NCBI GenBank assembly: GCA_014607495.2
Contig: CP053150.1
Location: forward strand, 10,374,495-10,438,494
Source: Carposina sasakii
Lineage: Eukaryota > Arthropoda > Insecta > Lepidoptera > Carposinidae
DNA: 64,000 nt
Reading direction: 5' to 3'
The notes below the pieces were generated by a model. The model did not search any database, had not been told where the DNA came from, and saw nothing but the letters and a program-made list of their open reading frames with translations. The position numbers and the translations under genes are program-made. Positions 21,505 through 31,798 of this stretch are shown one piece after another. Each line of letters opens with the position of its first letter. Position 1 is the stretch's first letter.

Positions 21505-21669
21505 CTAAGATCCCTTAGGTCTCTTGTATCGCAGGTACTAAGCAACGAAATACATAATTATAAATACATACTTGGGCAATTTATAAAAATATCATCTAAT
21601 TAATGTTTTCACCTACCGGGATTCGAACCCAGAGCCTATGGCGCCACAATGGACCCCACCAACCATGCC
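21505..21669 (-). mobile_element. tRNA-derived SINE, minus orientation
   Basis: Reverse complement relative of 21188-21406: B box as CGGGATTCGAACCC at about 21617-21630, and body words AAGATCCCTTAGGTCTCTTG and GGTACTAAGCAACG. Shorter and more decayed than the plus copy. Confidence 0.75.
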
Positions 21670-21952
21670 AATTTATATGTATATCAGAATAACACAGCCT
21701 AACACAGGACACAGCTATACATTCACGCACGCAAATTCGTGGACGTCTGTTCATCATATTAAGTTGGTATCAAGTGGCAAGCCCAGGCAGAATCTCCACT
21801 GTCCTGGCTGACGAAATGGGAGACAAACTTGCACTCAGAAAGGCATATTAAATTCAACAGGTTAGTTTACAAAGGATTTGGGGCTCTGTGGTGGGCGAGC
21901 ACATATGTACATTACGTAGTACGTGGCTATGATCTCAAAATGAGGTTATCAA

Positions 21953-22020
21953 AACTGCAGTATCACGAAAAAGATCCTAGTCATGTTTAGCATAGCGTAA
22001 TAGATGGGTGTCAACTAGGG
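21953..22020 (+). repeat. M75 motif, copy 3
   Basis: ACTGCAGTATCACGAAAAAG then CATGTTTAGCATAGCG. The 3' part has diverged. Confidence 0.6.
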
Positions 22021-23962
22021 AGTTGTAAGAGTGATATCGAATAGTAATTGACATAGACAAGGAAAGATTAAGGAAATAAACTAATTAAGTACCTACGAAC
22101 GAAGTGATTGCATCCTGGGTACCGTAGGTACCTATGTAGGCCTATTTCGCGAATGCAAATTATCACACATTAAAATTCACATAAGAACGTATACGTTACA
22201 AAGTTCTATTTAATTTCGTACGCGGTCAAAAAACAGCTTTACAAAATATATTATATCCGATACAATCACCGGTCGCGTAGAAGACTAGATATGGTTAAGT
22301 TTTGCGGGTAGGCTATACTAAAACTTTGTAAATATAAGAAAGTGAGGGTAGTCTGACATTATTACAATTTTCTTAAATCACATAGTGTGCAAGTAGTACA
22401 TTAGTTCATTTAGTGTGCAAATAGTACAGTAGTATATTTAGGCTGAAGGAAAATCTATTAACCAGGAAATTAACAGCTAGAGGTTGTATAAACGATGTAC
22501 AAAAGCGTCCAAATATCTTTAAAGTTGTAATAAGGCAAAATTATATCGTTTTATACAGTACATCTGGTTTAGGGCTGTATAAAGCCTAAATTATTACTTT
22601 TGGCTTTTAAACAGCATCGAAAATTTCTGAAATACAGTGTATGGTGTAGAAAAACGCTATAAGACAGTATATAAGACTCAAGCTGTATATCGACTGAGTA
22701 GTGCTCTAGAATTTTACTTTTGTTTAGCCTAATCATGTACAAGAACATTTATTATTGCTATCTTCTGATTATTGGTGTATAATTACTCTGTAGTACAGCA
22801 TCATAAAAGGCTTGATAATAGCTGTTAAATGGTTATCTAGTAATCCCATATAAAGCAAATTCTTGTACAATAGTGTAATAAAATGCTATCAGCTGCATTA
22901 AAAACTTGTCTTACTCTAAAGCTAACTCTATAATCGTAAATTTTAGCAAATGTCAGTTATGCCTAGTTAGTTATTTATTGTGTTCGTTGTGAATTTGTTT
23001 TGCAAGAGTAAAAAATGGATATTGAACCATGGAAATATTAAAAACCATTTTTGAGCTGTAATATACATTAAAAGTATTCTTTCATGCAGCTACTATAATA
23101 ATTAAATTAATCTAATATTCAGCCTGTTTTTTATTCTTGAAATACATCTTGTTCAGCGAGAAGCTTCATAATCGAGTACCAGTAGAGCAACAGCTGTATA
23201 ACTGAGACGCCATTAAACTGTAACTTAAAAATCGTGGTATCATTAATTTTGTAAAATATTAAAGTAAATTTTTGATGACGTCCTATACCTATAAGTATTA
23301 CCAATACCTATCGCCCGAAAGTTTAGTTTATACTTGGTTTAGTTTTCATAGTTTAATTAGAGAGTCTACGCTTAGATGAAAACAAAATAGCAGGTCTATG
23401 TCATTTCCTTCTTTTTTGTTAGAAATTAGTTTATCGTATTATTTGATATCTATACTACAGAATTGCAGTAAAGTATGAGCTAATATAAAATGATAGCAAT
23501 CAATTATTTATTTACCTTTTTACAAAAAGTGCTTATTGTTTAAAATATTAGTTGAGTAAGTATCGTAATATTTAAAAAGTAACTTGGGAAGTTAGTCAAC
23601 ACTGGCATCTAGCCTCTGTGAGCCAGGTCAGCGAGTTCAAGAGTCGGAATCGATACCCATTTCCTAACGTTTTGAAAGCAAATGTTGGTAACGTACGCAA
23701 ATAGTATTGTACGACATCTTACGTACACGGTGAAATATTAGCGATACAACTGCTAAAATTCACAGAAAAAACGTTTGGTCGAGTGCACATCTGGCCTGCA
23801 TCATCGTATATAATTTATGACCTGAGATGGCATCCTAGCAAATAATTAGGGACAACCCATAATGACATTGGATGCGGAAGGACCTTACGCAGTCTGTGAC
23901 ATAATTTAATGGAATCCATAACAACACTCACTGATTGCAGCCCTTATAACAGCTTTTTCTTT
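22021..23962. other. Intergenic; no gene seen
   Basis: About 1.9 kb of AT-rich DNA. A weakly tRNA-like GAGTTCAAGAGTCGG at about 23632 may be an old SINE. No coding frame. Confidence 0.4.
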
Positions 23963-24145
23963 TTACCCGACTGCGCGACACAAAGGAATGGTAATGTGTT
24001 TAACAGCCTATGTATGTATGTTTGTATGGTCCTTTGTCCAAACGCCTGGGCAGATTTTCACACGTCAATCGATTCCTCTTAATCCGGCGAGTGTCACTTA
24101 AGACATGACGTCAGTAAATATCCAATATGGTGGACGCCATATTGT
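23963..24145 (+). repeat. Dispersed repeat family C, copy 1
   Basis: Starts TTTTTACCCGACTGCGCGAC and contains TCAATCGATTCCTCTTAATC and GAGTGTCACTTAAGACATGA. The reverse-complement copy lies at 47470-47655. Confidence 0.75.
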
Positions 24146-24246
24146 GAAAATGAAAAAAAAAATAAAGTTAAGAAACTATATCAAGTGGGGTATCTTTGAA
24201 TAGGTATTTAAAAATCATTTTTACTTTTGTTTTATCATTTTTCGAT

Positions 24247-24258
24247 TTGACTAACCGT
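24247..24258. repeat. 12-bp target duplication, left
   Basis: TTGACTAACCGT, identical to 25024-25035, flanks the RNase-H non-LTR insertion. Confidence 0.8.
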
Positions 24259-25023
24259 ATGGTATGGTATGGTATGGTAGAACGGGTCTGTGCACCTATT
24301 TTGCGTAAGGGTGGTGTGCTCTCTACTCGAGCCAGCCTATCTCCTCCAGGAATCCTAGCAGCCTTTTCAGGTTGCCCAAAGTCTCGCTAAGCGAGCCTGG
24401 AGAGCCGAGATATTTTGCCCGGTACGGGGCCACTTCTCTGCAGCGCAGCAGCAGATGGGCGGCTGTCTCTTCTTCCTCCATGCAGGCTCTGCACAGGGGG
24501 CTGTCTGTAACACCTAATGTGGATAGGTGTTTGTTGAAGGCTCCATGACCTGTAATAATACTGGTTATCAGTCTCAGTTGGGGTTTATTCAACTGTATTA
24601 GCTTCTTTGACAGTCGGCCGCAAATTTGAGGTAAGGCCTCTTTTGCTTGTCGACAGTCCTCTTGACTGAACCAGTGTGCATTATGCTGTTCGCCAGTCCT
24701 AGCTCTCAGCAAGGTCCTGGCGATGCCTGCGGGGGCTGGTATGATGGGCTCCGGACCTATGGCCATAAGGTCCGAACCTTGTCTGGCCAGCGCGTCCGCA
24801 GAGTCATTACCTCTCGAGCCGCTGTGGCCTTTGATCCACTGCAGTGTGAGACGGTTGTATCTACATACCTCTGTTAGTCGGCGGTGGCAGTGGTAGACGA
24901 GCCCCGGGTAACAGTGTTGCTGTTTAACGCCTGTAGGACTGCCCTACTGTCCGAGAGGATTCTGATGCCTTGGTCAGTTACCTCTCTGGCTATTATGGCT
25001 GTAGCTGCCTGTGAGATCGTTGA
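24259..25023 (-). pseudogene. 5'-truncated non-LTR retrotransposon, RNase H part
   Basis: The minus strand encodes the end of a LINE pol. First (25010-24910) comes ISQAATAIIAREVTDQGIRI then LSDSRAVLQAL, the RNase H strand with a catalytic Asp. A one-base frame change near 24905 follows, then LQWIKGHSGSRGNDSADALA, the RNase H His/Asp motif, and a C-terminal domain with ITGHGAFNKHLSTLGVTDSP, the zinc-like LCRACMEEEETAAHLLLRC and ENIGWLE-like end. The 3' tail is (CCATA)n, seen as (TATGG)n at 24258-24279. A perfect 12-bp target duplication bounds it. RNase H and the C-x2-C...H...C tail place it in an I/R1-like group. It is dead: truncated and frameshifted. Confidence 0.85.
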
Positions 25024-25035
25024 TTGACTAACCGT
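25024..25035. repeat. 12-bp target duplication, right
   Basis: Matches 24247-24258 exactly. Confidence 0.8.
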
Positions 25036-25158
25036 TTAGGATCTATATCGATTTAAAGTTGCGTAACAACCATTCTCACATATAAATTTTTAGACAGCAG
25101 CAAGACGAAAACTTCTTGTTGCCGAGCATGTTGAGCATATTTCTTGAAGCGTACCTAT

Positions 25159-25170
25159 TAGTAGCTAGGT
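25159..25170. repeat. 12-bp target duplication of RTE, left
   Basis: TAGTAGCTAGGT, identical to 25692-25703. Confidence 0.8.
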
Positions 25171-25691
25171 CGTCATCGTCAGCCTATTGCTGTCCACTGC
25201 TGGACGTAGGCCTCCCCCAGTGTACGCCACATGGCTCGATCTCCCGTTTTTGCCATCCAGTCACTACCAGCCGTCCTCTTTAAGTCATCGGTCCATCTGG
25301 CCGGAGGGCGCCCAACGCTACGCTTGCCGAGATGCGGTCTCCGTTCGAGAACCCGTTTACTCCACCGTCCATCGGTTCCACGATAGATGTGGCCGGCCCA
25401 CTGCCACTTCAGTCTGCTAGATTTCGAGACTATGTCTGTCACTTTGGTCTTCTGACTTCTGCCCACCCAAGTTGCACTCTTCTGGTGATTTCTCCCTCGA
25501 AGTTGTCTTTACCCAACTGCAATATTTGCCCAAGGTATACATACTTCTGAACAACTTCTAGGGCTACACCTACGACGGATATCGGCTCAGGGATGAGGTG
25601 TCGATTGAACATTACCTTGGTCTTGTCCAGGTTCATCCCGAGTCCCACGCGCCTCGAGGCAGCATTGAGACTAGACAGCATTTTTTATATT
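25171..25691 (-). pseudogene. RTE-type non-LTR fragment with internal deletion
   Basis: The minus strand reads LNAASRRVGLGMNLDKTKVM (end of the reverse transcriptase) and KYVYLGQILQLGKDNFEGEI, then after a junction near 25455-25470 continues RLKWQWAGHIYRGTDGRWSK, GRPPARWTDDLKRTAGSDWM and [14 protein letters not shown] end [16 protein letters not shown] with stop. These blocks are the C-terminal signature of RTE elements of insects. The part between the two blocks, expected in an intact element, is missing and the frame changes at the junction. Tail on the minus strand is CAATAGGCTGACGATGACG. A 12-bp target duplication shows a clean 5'-truncated insertion. Confidence 0.9.
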
Positions 25692-25703
25692 TAGTAGCTA
25701 GGT
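25692..25703. repeat. 12-bp target duplication of RTE, right
   Basis: Matches 25159-25170. Confidence 0.8.
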
Positions 25704-25744
25704 ACTCATAACTAAAAAGTATAAAGTAAAAAAACATAATTTGA

Positions 25745-25790
25745 AAAATCCAAAAACCCGGCTGCGTAAATAAGAACCAAACTATGCAGA
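25745..25790 (-). repeat. Repeat family B, fragment
   Basis: AAAATCCAAAAACCCGGCTG and AAGAACCAAACTA match the minus orientation of family B. MITE-1 copy 2 starts 7 bp beyond and may have inserted into it. Confidence 0.7.
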
Positions 25791-25796
25791 ATTCTA

Positions 25797-26175
25797 CAGG
25801 GTGTTTTTTGTGGCCACCTTTAACGAAGGGTACGTATTCTATACATGAAATAAAGTAAGTTTATGCCAAAAAAAATGCTGGGATTTTTTTTTTTTTAAAT
25901 TTTAAATTCCTTGATCGTGCGAAATTTATAGTGTCTAGTGTTTATGTTAGTTTTTTTATAGACAGATATTAATTATTTTTCGTGAAAAAATCCTGCTACG
26001 CGCGTCTATGTGCATTTATGCAGAAAGCAGAAAAACGCAGTCTATTTACTCAACTTTGGACCCTAATATTTTGGAAACCAGACACTTCCCAGGTATGCTT
26101 CCATGGAGAAAAATGATCGTGATGATGAGGAGATTCCGTAGTTTTCGGGAACGTTGACGACCAAAAATCATCCTG
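25797..26175. mobile_element. MITE-1, copy 2
   Basis: Same ends as 10995-11356 (CAGGGTG... and ...CATCCTG, one mismatch) flanked by TA on both sides, and near-identical body. Confidence 0.85.
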
Positions 26176-26251
26176 TATAGTATTATTATGGAATGAATAC
26201 TATTTAAAAAAAAATCTTTAATGATATAGGTAACATAACAACTAAACATCA

Positions 26252-26352
26252 CCACCGGACATCTAAGTGCTTGTTTTTTTCTTTTAAGTTTTTTTATTAT
26301 GTACATAGTAGTTTGGTTCTTTTTTACGCAGTCGGTTTTTGGATTTTTCAAA
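26252..26352 (+). repeat. Repeat family B, copy 3
   Basis: CCACCGGACATCTAAGTGC to GCAGTCGGTTTTTGGATTTT, as at 15821-15943. Confidence 0.75.
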
Positions 26353-26369
26353 TTATTTATTAATAATGA

Positions 26370-26640
26370 TACCATGAAGCCGCGTGGGCCGGCAGAGTGG
26401 AATTCGTACCACCTCATGTCTGCCCGTGGGTATTGTACGAGGCGATTAAGGGTTTCCGGGAGGTGGGCAGCAGCGCCTCCCGTGTTGACAACATAGTCCA
26501 AAAATACAAACTGCGGTCACCAACCCGCCTGCCCAGCGTAGTGACTAAGGGCAAATACCCTCCATGGCAATCTTGTGGCTTACCCTGGGGGAGGTCTACG
26601 TCCAGCAGTGGACTGCAATAGGCTGATGATGGTGATGAAT
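26370..26640 (+). mobile_element. Non-autonomous element with RTE 3' tail
   Basis: GC-richer than its surroundings. The body (GGCCGGCAGAGTGGAATTCG, CCGGGAGGTGGGCAGCAGCG, CAACCCGCCTGCCCAGCGTA) is not coding; the last part (GGGGGAGGTCTACGTCCAGC to GCAATAGGCTGATGATG) is the same 3' end as the RTE copies at 25171, 29023 and 62279. This is how SINEs borrow LINE machinery. A second, truncated copy lies at 60731-60833 (minus). Confidence 0.75.
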
Positions 26641-29020
26641 GATACCATAGACATCCTATTGCAGTTTGTTAAGAAAACAACACAATGAAAGAGAATGGCC
26701 AATCAAACAGCACCAGTGCAATAGTACGTGAAAGGAGATAGAAAATCGTGGGCCAAAATGTAATAACTCGAGGTATGATCTAAAAAAATAGTCATATTTT
26801 TTCATGTTGAAATATGAAAAATCAGCCTGATTCTCAATCTGGGAGCTGAGATATCTTAAGATGAAGATAAATATTACATAGATTATCGATTAATCGATTA
26901 ATAGTTAGTTTACATAATTACAAAAAAACGACTTACGCACAATGCACAAGATAAGGAAATGAACTCAAAAGGGTGCACCTTAATATGCATTATTAGTATT
27001 TGACATATTAATACATAAATGAAACAAAAAAAACAATATAACGATATCGATGGAATATCGATTAATCGATTTTTTATTTTTAGTCTATTGTGACTGCTGT
27101 TCCTTGACCGTTGCCGTATATTTATTATCTATGGCTCCGCCTCTCATCGCTCCCTCATTCATTTCGTATTTTCCGTTGCGTCTTGTAGCGATGGGTAACT
27201 CGCCATATCAAAACGAGGATGAGGGAGGACCTCAATTCCCCTCGCGAGGTATTGTTTTATTTATGCACAAATCAGCTGTTAGGTTAATAGGTAGGTATAG
27301 ATTGTAACATAACCTCACTTTTCACCGCTTACAAGATTATTATTATCTCAGCTCTCAGATTGTCAAATGTTACAGAATTTTCAGTGGAAGATTAATAGGT
27401 TTAAAGCTATTTATCCACACCATTCTCATCTTATTACATTTTAGCCCAAGATTGTATGTAGCCGTTTCGGTTTCCTTTGTGCGATAAATCTAATTACCGT
27501 GAAAATTGGTTAGTAAATACATTTCTAACAATATGGCAATGCATACCAAGTCATAGAGTATAGATATCATACCAATCTCCCTCCTCTCCTTTATCATGGG
27601 GTCATCATACTCGTACATAAGTAAGGGGTATATGATAGGTACTCTTACATTTCTTACATTTGGATTGTCATTGGTATAGTCTCCGAGCTTTGTACTATGC
27701 TTTTTAAACTTTCATGTGGAATTAGTGGCACCTACTCCTACTCGCCTCCCTACTCATGTAGTAGGTCTAAAAGTTAAGTCAATCTATGTCACAGCCATGG
27801 TACTTACATTTTATTCATCAGTACCCAAGGTAGGTATACATAGACTGACATTATTTCTCATCGAAACTGTAAATAATTTTGTCTGTCAAAATATTAACAA
27901 CTTGCAAGTTTACTGGTACCTGCTTACATTGTTTTCAGCTATATATTTTCTAGGTTTATCTTTTATCGCTTGACCGTCTAACTAGTTAATGGAATGGAAC
28001 AGGTGTACATTGATAATGTCTATAAACACGCGAATAAACGTGTAAATATATATGAAATGAATCTCATGACAAAATTTTAACTAGCTTATTAAAATAAATT
28101 AATGAAAAGATAATTAAAGTGTTCAAATCACGAAGGCGGGAAGCATAGCGTATATATTTCAATAGGTCACATTGTACAATGAAATTGTAGTTATCTTAAT
28201 GACTTTAAAAAAAAATCCTTTTATCCAGTTCCGTCGCTGTTTCAGGAAATACTTTTGTGGGCTTGCCTACACTCCCTAAGGAACACATTATAGGTAGGTG
28301 CTAAAAAGCTTTCTACCGCGTAAGTAGTTTCGACTGTGCGTTGGCTGTCAGTTAATGTCATTAGAAGAGTTGGAATACAATACATATAGGTAGATATTAT
28401 GTTTAGTATCTACCTTTATCTGATACTTTACATAATTTATTCACTAACTATCGTTGAAACTGAAAACTTTTATCTCATTCAGTTAACGATGCAAAAGGTA
28501 AAAAATCTGGCAATAAAAATAATAAAGCCGTTGTTGGTCAGTTTTTGCTTGTTACTCGTAATTCACTAGACGCCGTTATGTTTATATCCACTCCAATAAT
28601 TTTCAGCAAAAGCCGACATTTCGCAAGTAAAATAACAACACATATTTTGTAAACGAAATAATTATAAAGTCACCGTTAGAACAGACTTACTGTAATATAT
28701 ATACTGCTGTGAAGCATCGTGTTAGAGCTTTGGTTCTTTTATGGAAGCCTACAATATATTGATATGTTAAGAGCTTACATCTCGGGTAGTGTTTGATGTC
28801 TGATAAATTACAGCCCATCTTTCTCCCGTTAACCTACTAACAGCTATTTTCAATAACCAATCTTGAGAGATTTTCAGCATTCCTCGTTTAATCTTCAACT
28901 GTTTTCATACAAAAAGTCAAATTTGGAAATTAAGATAATATCCGAGATTCTTTTTAATCTCTAGTATTATAACTGGCCATAAACCCACCTGGTAACAGAT
29001 ATATATATTATATATAATTG
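26641..29020. other. Intergenic; ATCGAT palindrome pair, no gene
   Basis: The 16-bp TATCGATTAATCGATT occurs at 26884-26899 and 27056-27071. A frame at 27050-27307 and another at 27716-27973 (85 codons each) show no domain and are not called. A single CCGTTCC/CACTCCCTAA unit of the Helitron-like type is near 28215-28300. Confidence 0.4.
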
Positions 29021-29088
29021 TGGCGTGCCTTGGGGAGGCCTACGTCCAGCAGTGGACTGCAATAGGCTGATGAAGAAGAAGATATACC
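29021..29088 (+). repeat. RTE 3' end, 5'-truncated copy
   Basis: TGGCGTGCCTTGGGGAGGCC followed by the shared GTCCAGCAGTGGACTGCAAT block encodes the last residues of RTE ([12 protein letters not shown]) with one G lost, then a (GAA)n tail. Confidence 0.75.
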
Positions 29089-30474
29089 TACTAATAGATG
29101 TTGGAAATAATTTTCTATAGCTTCTATTGTAGATTATGAAAACGGAATGTCAATATTGCTTACGATGCGTATAAAACTGCCTCATTATATACGCACGTGA
29201 CTAGCGCTTTAAATGTGTAATACGACTTAATTTAAGGAAACGAGGTAACGTGTAAATGTACAAAAACTTATTCGACTAGAAATGGTGGCGGTAAAAAACA
29301 CATAACCAATTTTTCGACCTTAAAAAGATGTCAAACGCTATACTTTTGATAGTAAGCACGCTTACAACAACTCCCGATGTTGTTAGGATTTTGTCCATTT
29401 ATAGCAAACTCTGCTTTATTTACCATCAAGCTAGACCAAAGCTAGCTAAATTTTAAATGTCTTGATGCAATCAAGGTAAATTTTATGGAAAAATTTGTCC
29501 AAAAGGTGAAGTAACACCAATGGAAATAATCGATTACTTAAACTTTTATCAATCAAATTCTGTTCCGTGATTAAATTATCACTCAACCATAGAAAAATAA
29601 CTCGTATGCCAAGGTCATAAAGGCACACACACATCTTGAGTAAAGGTGCCCAACAGGGTATGATATCTGGAAATTTATTTAGATCTTTAGCTACAACATT
29701 TGAATGCAATGCAAATGATTGAGTAGGTAGTAATTTCGAGTCCGTAGGTATACAAGTCTAAACTACATTATGGGGAAATGCGGGAAATGCACGTCGCGTC
29801 CCAGGTCGTTACAGACGGATCTGCGGATTGATATTTTCCGCTGATACCGATCAGAGAGGAACTCCGATTATTCAAAGAAATTAAATTGATATTTTTTGCT
29901 GCCAATTTAGCAAATAATGTAATTACTGTAATGAAAATTTGCATGTTCTTTTTAATATGAGACCTAATTATATAAAATATGTACTTCTATTGAATTTCAG
30001 TGGTAAAACTGTTACACGGTTCCAAGGAATGTCAAAAATATGTCCCTCTTTTAAGGGTTATTTAAAACCCATATCCTTCAGTCTAAACTTGGGCTTATTT
30101 TATTACGGGATTACTAATACACACTCGTATGAAAACCATAGAACAATATTTCTAAGTAAAAAAAAAAACAAAAAGGCTATTCATTACGGACCATAAGTAG
30201 GTAATTCATTAACAATCCAACCTTGACAGTCTAAGCAATTTAGATTTATAGAAAAGTAAAATCAAGCCTAACCAAAGAGCGATATTGGCACAGTTATCTA
30301 ACTAGGGTACCTACGAGTTACGCAAAGCCGGCGTCAACAAGGTGAATGGGGCACAAGGTCAATATCATTCCAGAAAATCAATAATTATCAAGAAATTCAG
30401 GAATCTAGGCTAAGTCAGAGCAAATAAAAAACACATTAACTTTTAGATACACAAACTACAGGTATAATACTTAT
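29089..30474. other. Intergenic; no gene seen
   Basis: AT-rich spacer. Short frames at 29446-29709 (minus) and 29939-30196 (plus) have no recognised pattern. Confidence 0.4.
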
Positions 30475-30475
30475 A

Positions 30476-30803
30476 TTCACTATGGGTGCGCCCACCACCG
30501 GGCCCTACACCCTCCACTGACCCTCGGATCTGATAACTCATAACTGCGAAAACAGGCACTTGCACTAACTACAATCGCCACGAGAAACCAGACCCGAGCA
30601 CCTAGCATGCAAGATAATACATTGCACTATTTCTGAAATCAAAAAATAAATTAATAATCTACATATGTTATGCCAAGAACCGTGGCATCCTCAGGATTAT
30701 AGAAATTAGTAAAGCACTAATTATTATGAAACTCTAAAACCCAGCACATTACCTGATAATGTTTGAACTTCCGAATTGTAACGCCTAAATACAATTTCAT
30801 TTA
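30476..30803 (+). mobile_element. SINE-like element S, full-length copy
   Basis: Starts CACTATGGGTGCGCCCACCA and ends GTTTGAACTTCCGAATTGTA, ACAATTTCATTTA. It lies between imperfect copies of TATAATACTTATA / TATAATACCTATA, a target duplication of about 13 bp. No tRNA boxes and no long frame. A shortened copy with a clean 13-bp duplication is at 43395-43501. Confidence 0.65.
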
Positions 30804-30839
30804 TAATACCTATACATAAGGCAGTGTTGCCAAACTCAC

Positions 30840-30890
30840 CACGAAGGAGATTGTACAGTCACGTTTGGCGTAGTGGAGCCAGATGTAAAA
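30840..30890 (+). repeat. M75 motif, copy 4
   Basis: GGAGATTGTACAGTCACGTT, TGGCGTAGTGGAGCCAGATG; 5' part missing. Confidence 0.55.
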
Positions 30891-31586
30891 GGTTAGTAAC
30901 TATAATTTTCAATGAAAAAGCAAAATAGCAAAAAAGTATTTTTTCAGTTAATTTACAAAATAGGCCGTGAGAGACTACGAATATTAAATTATTAAGATTT
31001 TTGATAGATACTCGTATTAGAAATGTGCATTATTGCCCATGGTTATAGAGTCAGAGTGAAGGCGATAAGTCCACCCATTGATACGTACGATACGTACACC
31101 GCCACAATAAGCGTTACGGATCTACGAAGATAAGAAACAATGGATACATTAGGTAAAGGGGAAAACCAAATCAAATTTTCTGATTATTGTGGTGGAATTA
31201 GTTGTTGGGACATTGGTTAAACATGAATCGGTACCAAATTGTGGTCTGATGCAGTCCCTAATTTAAGCCCTCTGCGTGTACATATATATATTTACCTAGT
31301 TTAACTGAATAAAAAAGTTACAATAATTCTAACCAGAGTTTAAAAGCCACTTTTTTCTGTATGATAATCTGATGATATTCTGAAAGGCTTTTAAAAGCCA
31401 CGTACAAACTTTTGGAGTTAACCTAATCTGTAATCTTTATTAATTCTCTAGGATGAATTTAGTAATTTATTTAATTGCATAGTTATTAAAAATAATTTTA
31501 ATACTTCTTTCATTCCTTCTAAGTTCCAGAACCAAAAATCGGAATGTGCAGACATCGGCTGCGGCAACTGCGGCAAGCAGTATGTT

Positions 31587-31798
31587 GACTCAGTCGTGTC
31601 GCGCACATCGCCCGTGCCGCCCGTCCCTAGCCGCTTACTCAACAACCGCAGGACGATCGATCCATGCCGAGCTGATATACTCCCAAATATCAGCTGGATT
31701 CTGTGAAGTGAAGTGATTTTCAGTGCTTTTTGACGTTTGAAGTTTTTTTGCCTGATAGCTCCTGGACTGTTGAGGACGTTGACGCCCTTACGTTGACA
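31587..31798 (+). other. Candidate first exon/promoter of the PDZ gene
   Basis: A GC- and CpG-rich block (31555-31660) in AT-rich surroundings contains TCAGT initiator-like words (31589 and about 31718) and ends in a strong donor ACA|GTAAGTG at 31798/31799. It fits an untranslated first exon on the plus strand. A 5' acceptor (TTCCAG, about 31528) is possible, which would make it internal. Its link to the gene at 51.9 kb is inferred only from strand, lack of any other gene between and splice signals. Confidence 0.4.

Noticed and set aside
24647..24877. 76-codon plus frame
   Set aside because: Antisense of the RNase-H LINE fragment.
25179..25691. A functional RTE reverse transcriptase
   Set aside because: 5'-truncated, with an internal deletion and a frame change.
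27050..27307. 85-codon plus frame with hydrophobic start
   Set aside because: Looked like a signal or membrane segment, but codon use follows AT-rich background and nothing supports expression.
31448..31645. 65-codon minus frame over the CpG-rich block
   Set aside because: The GC-rich block opens frames on both strands; the plus-strand donor argues for an untranslated first exon instead.
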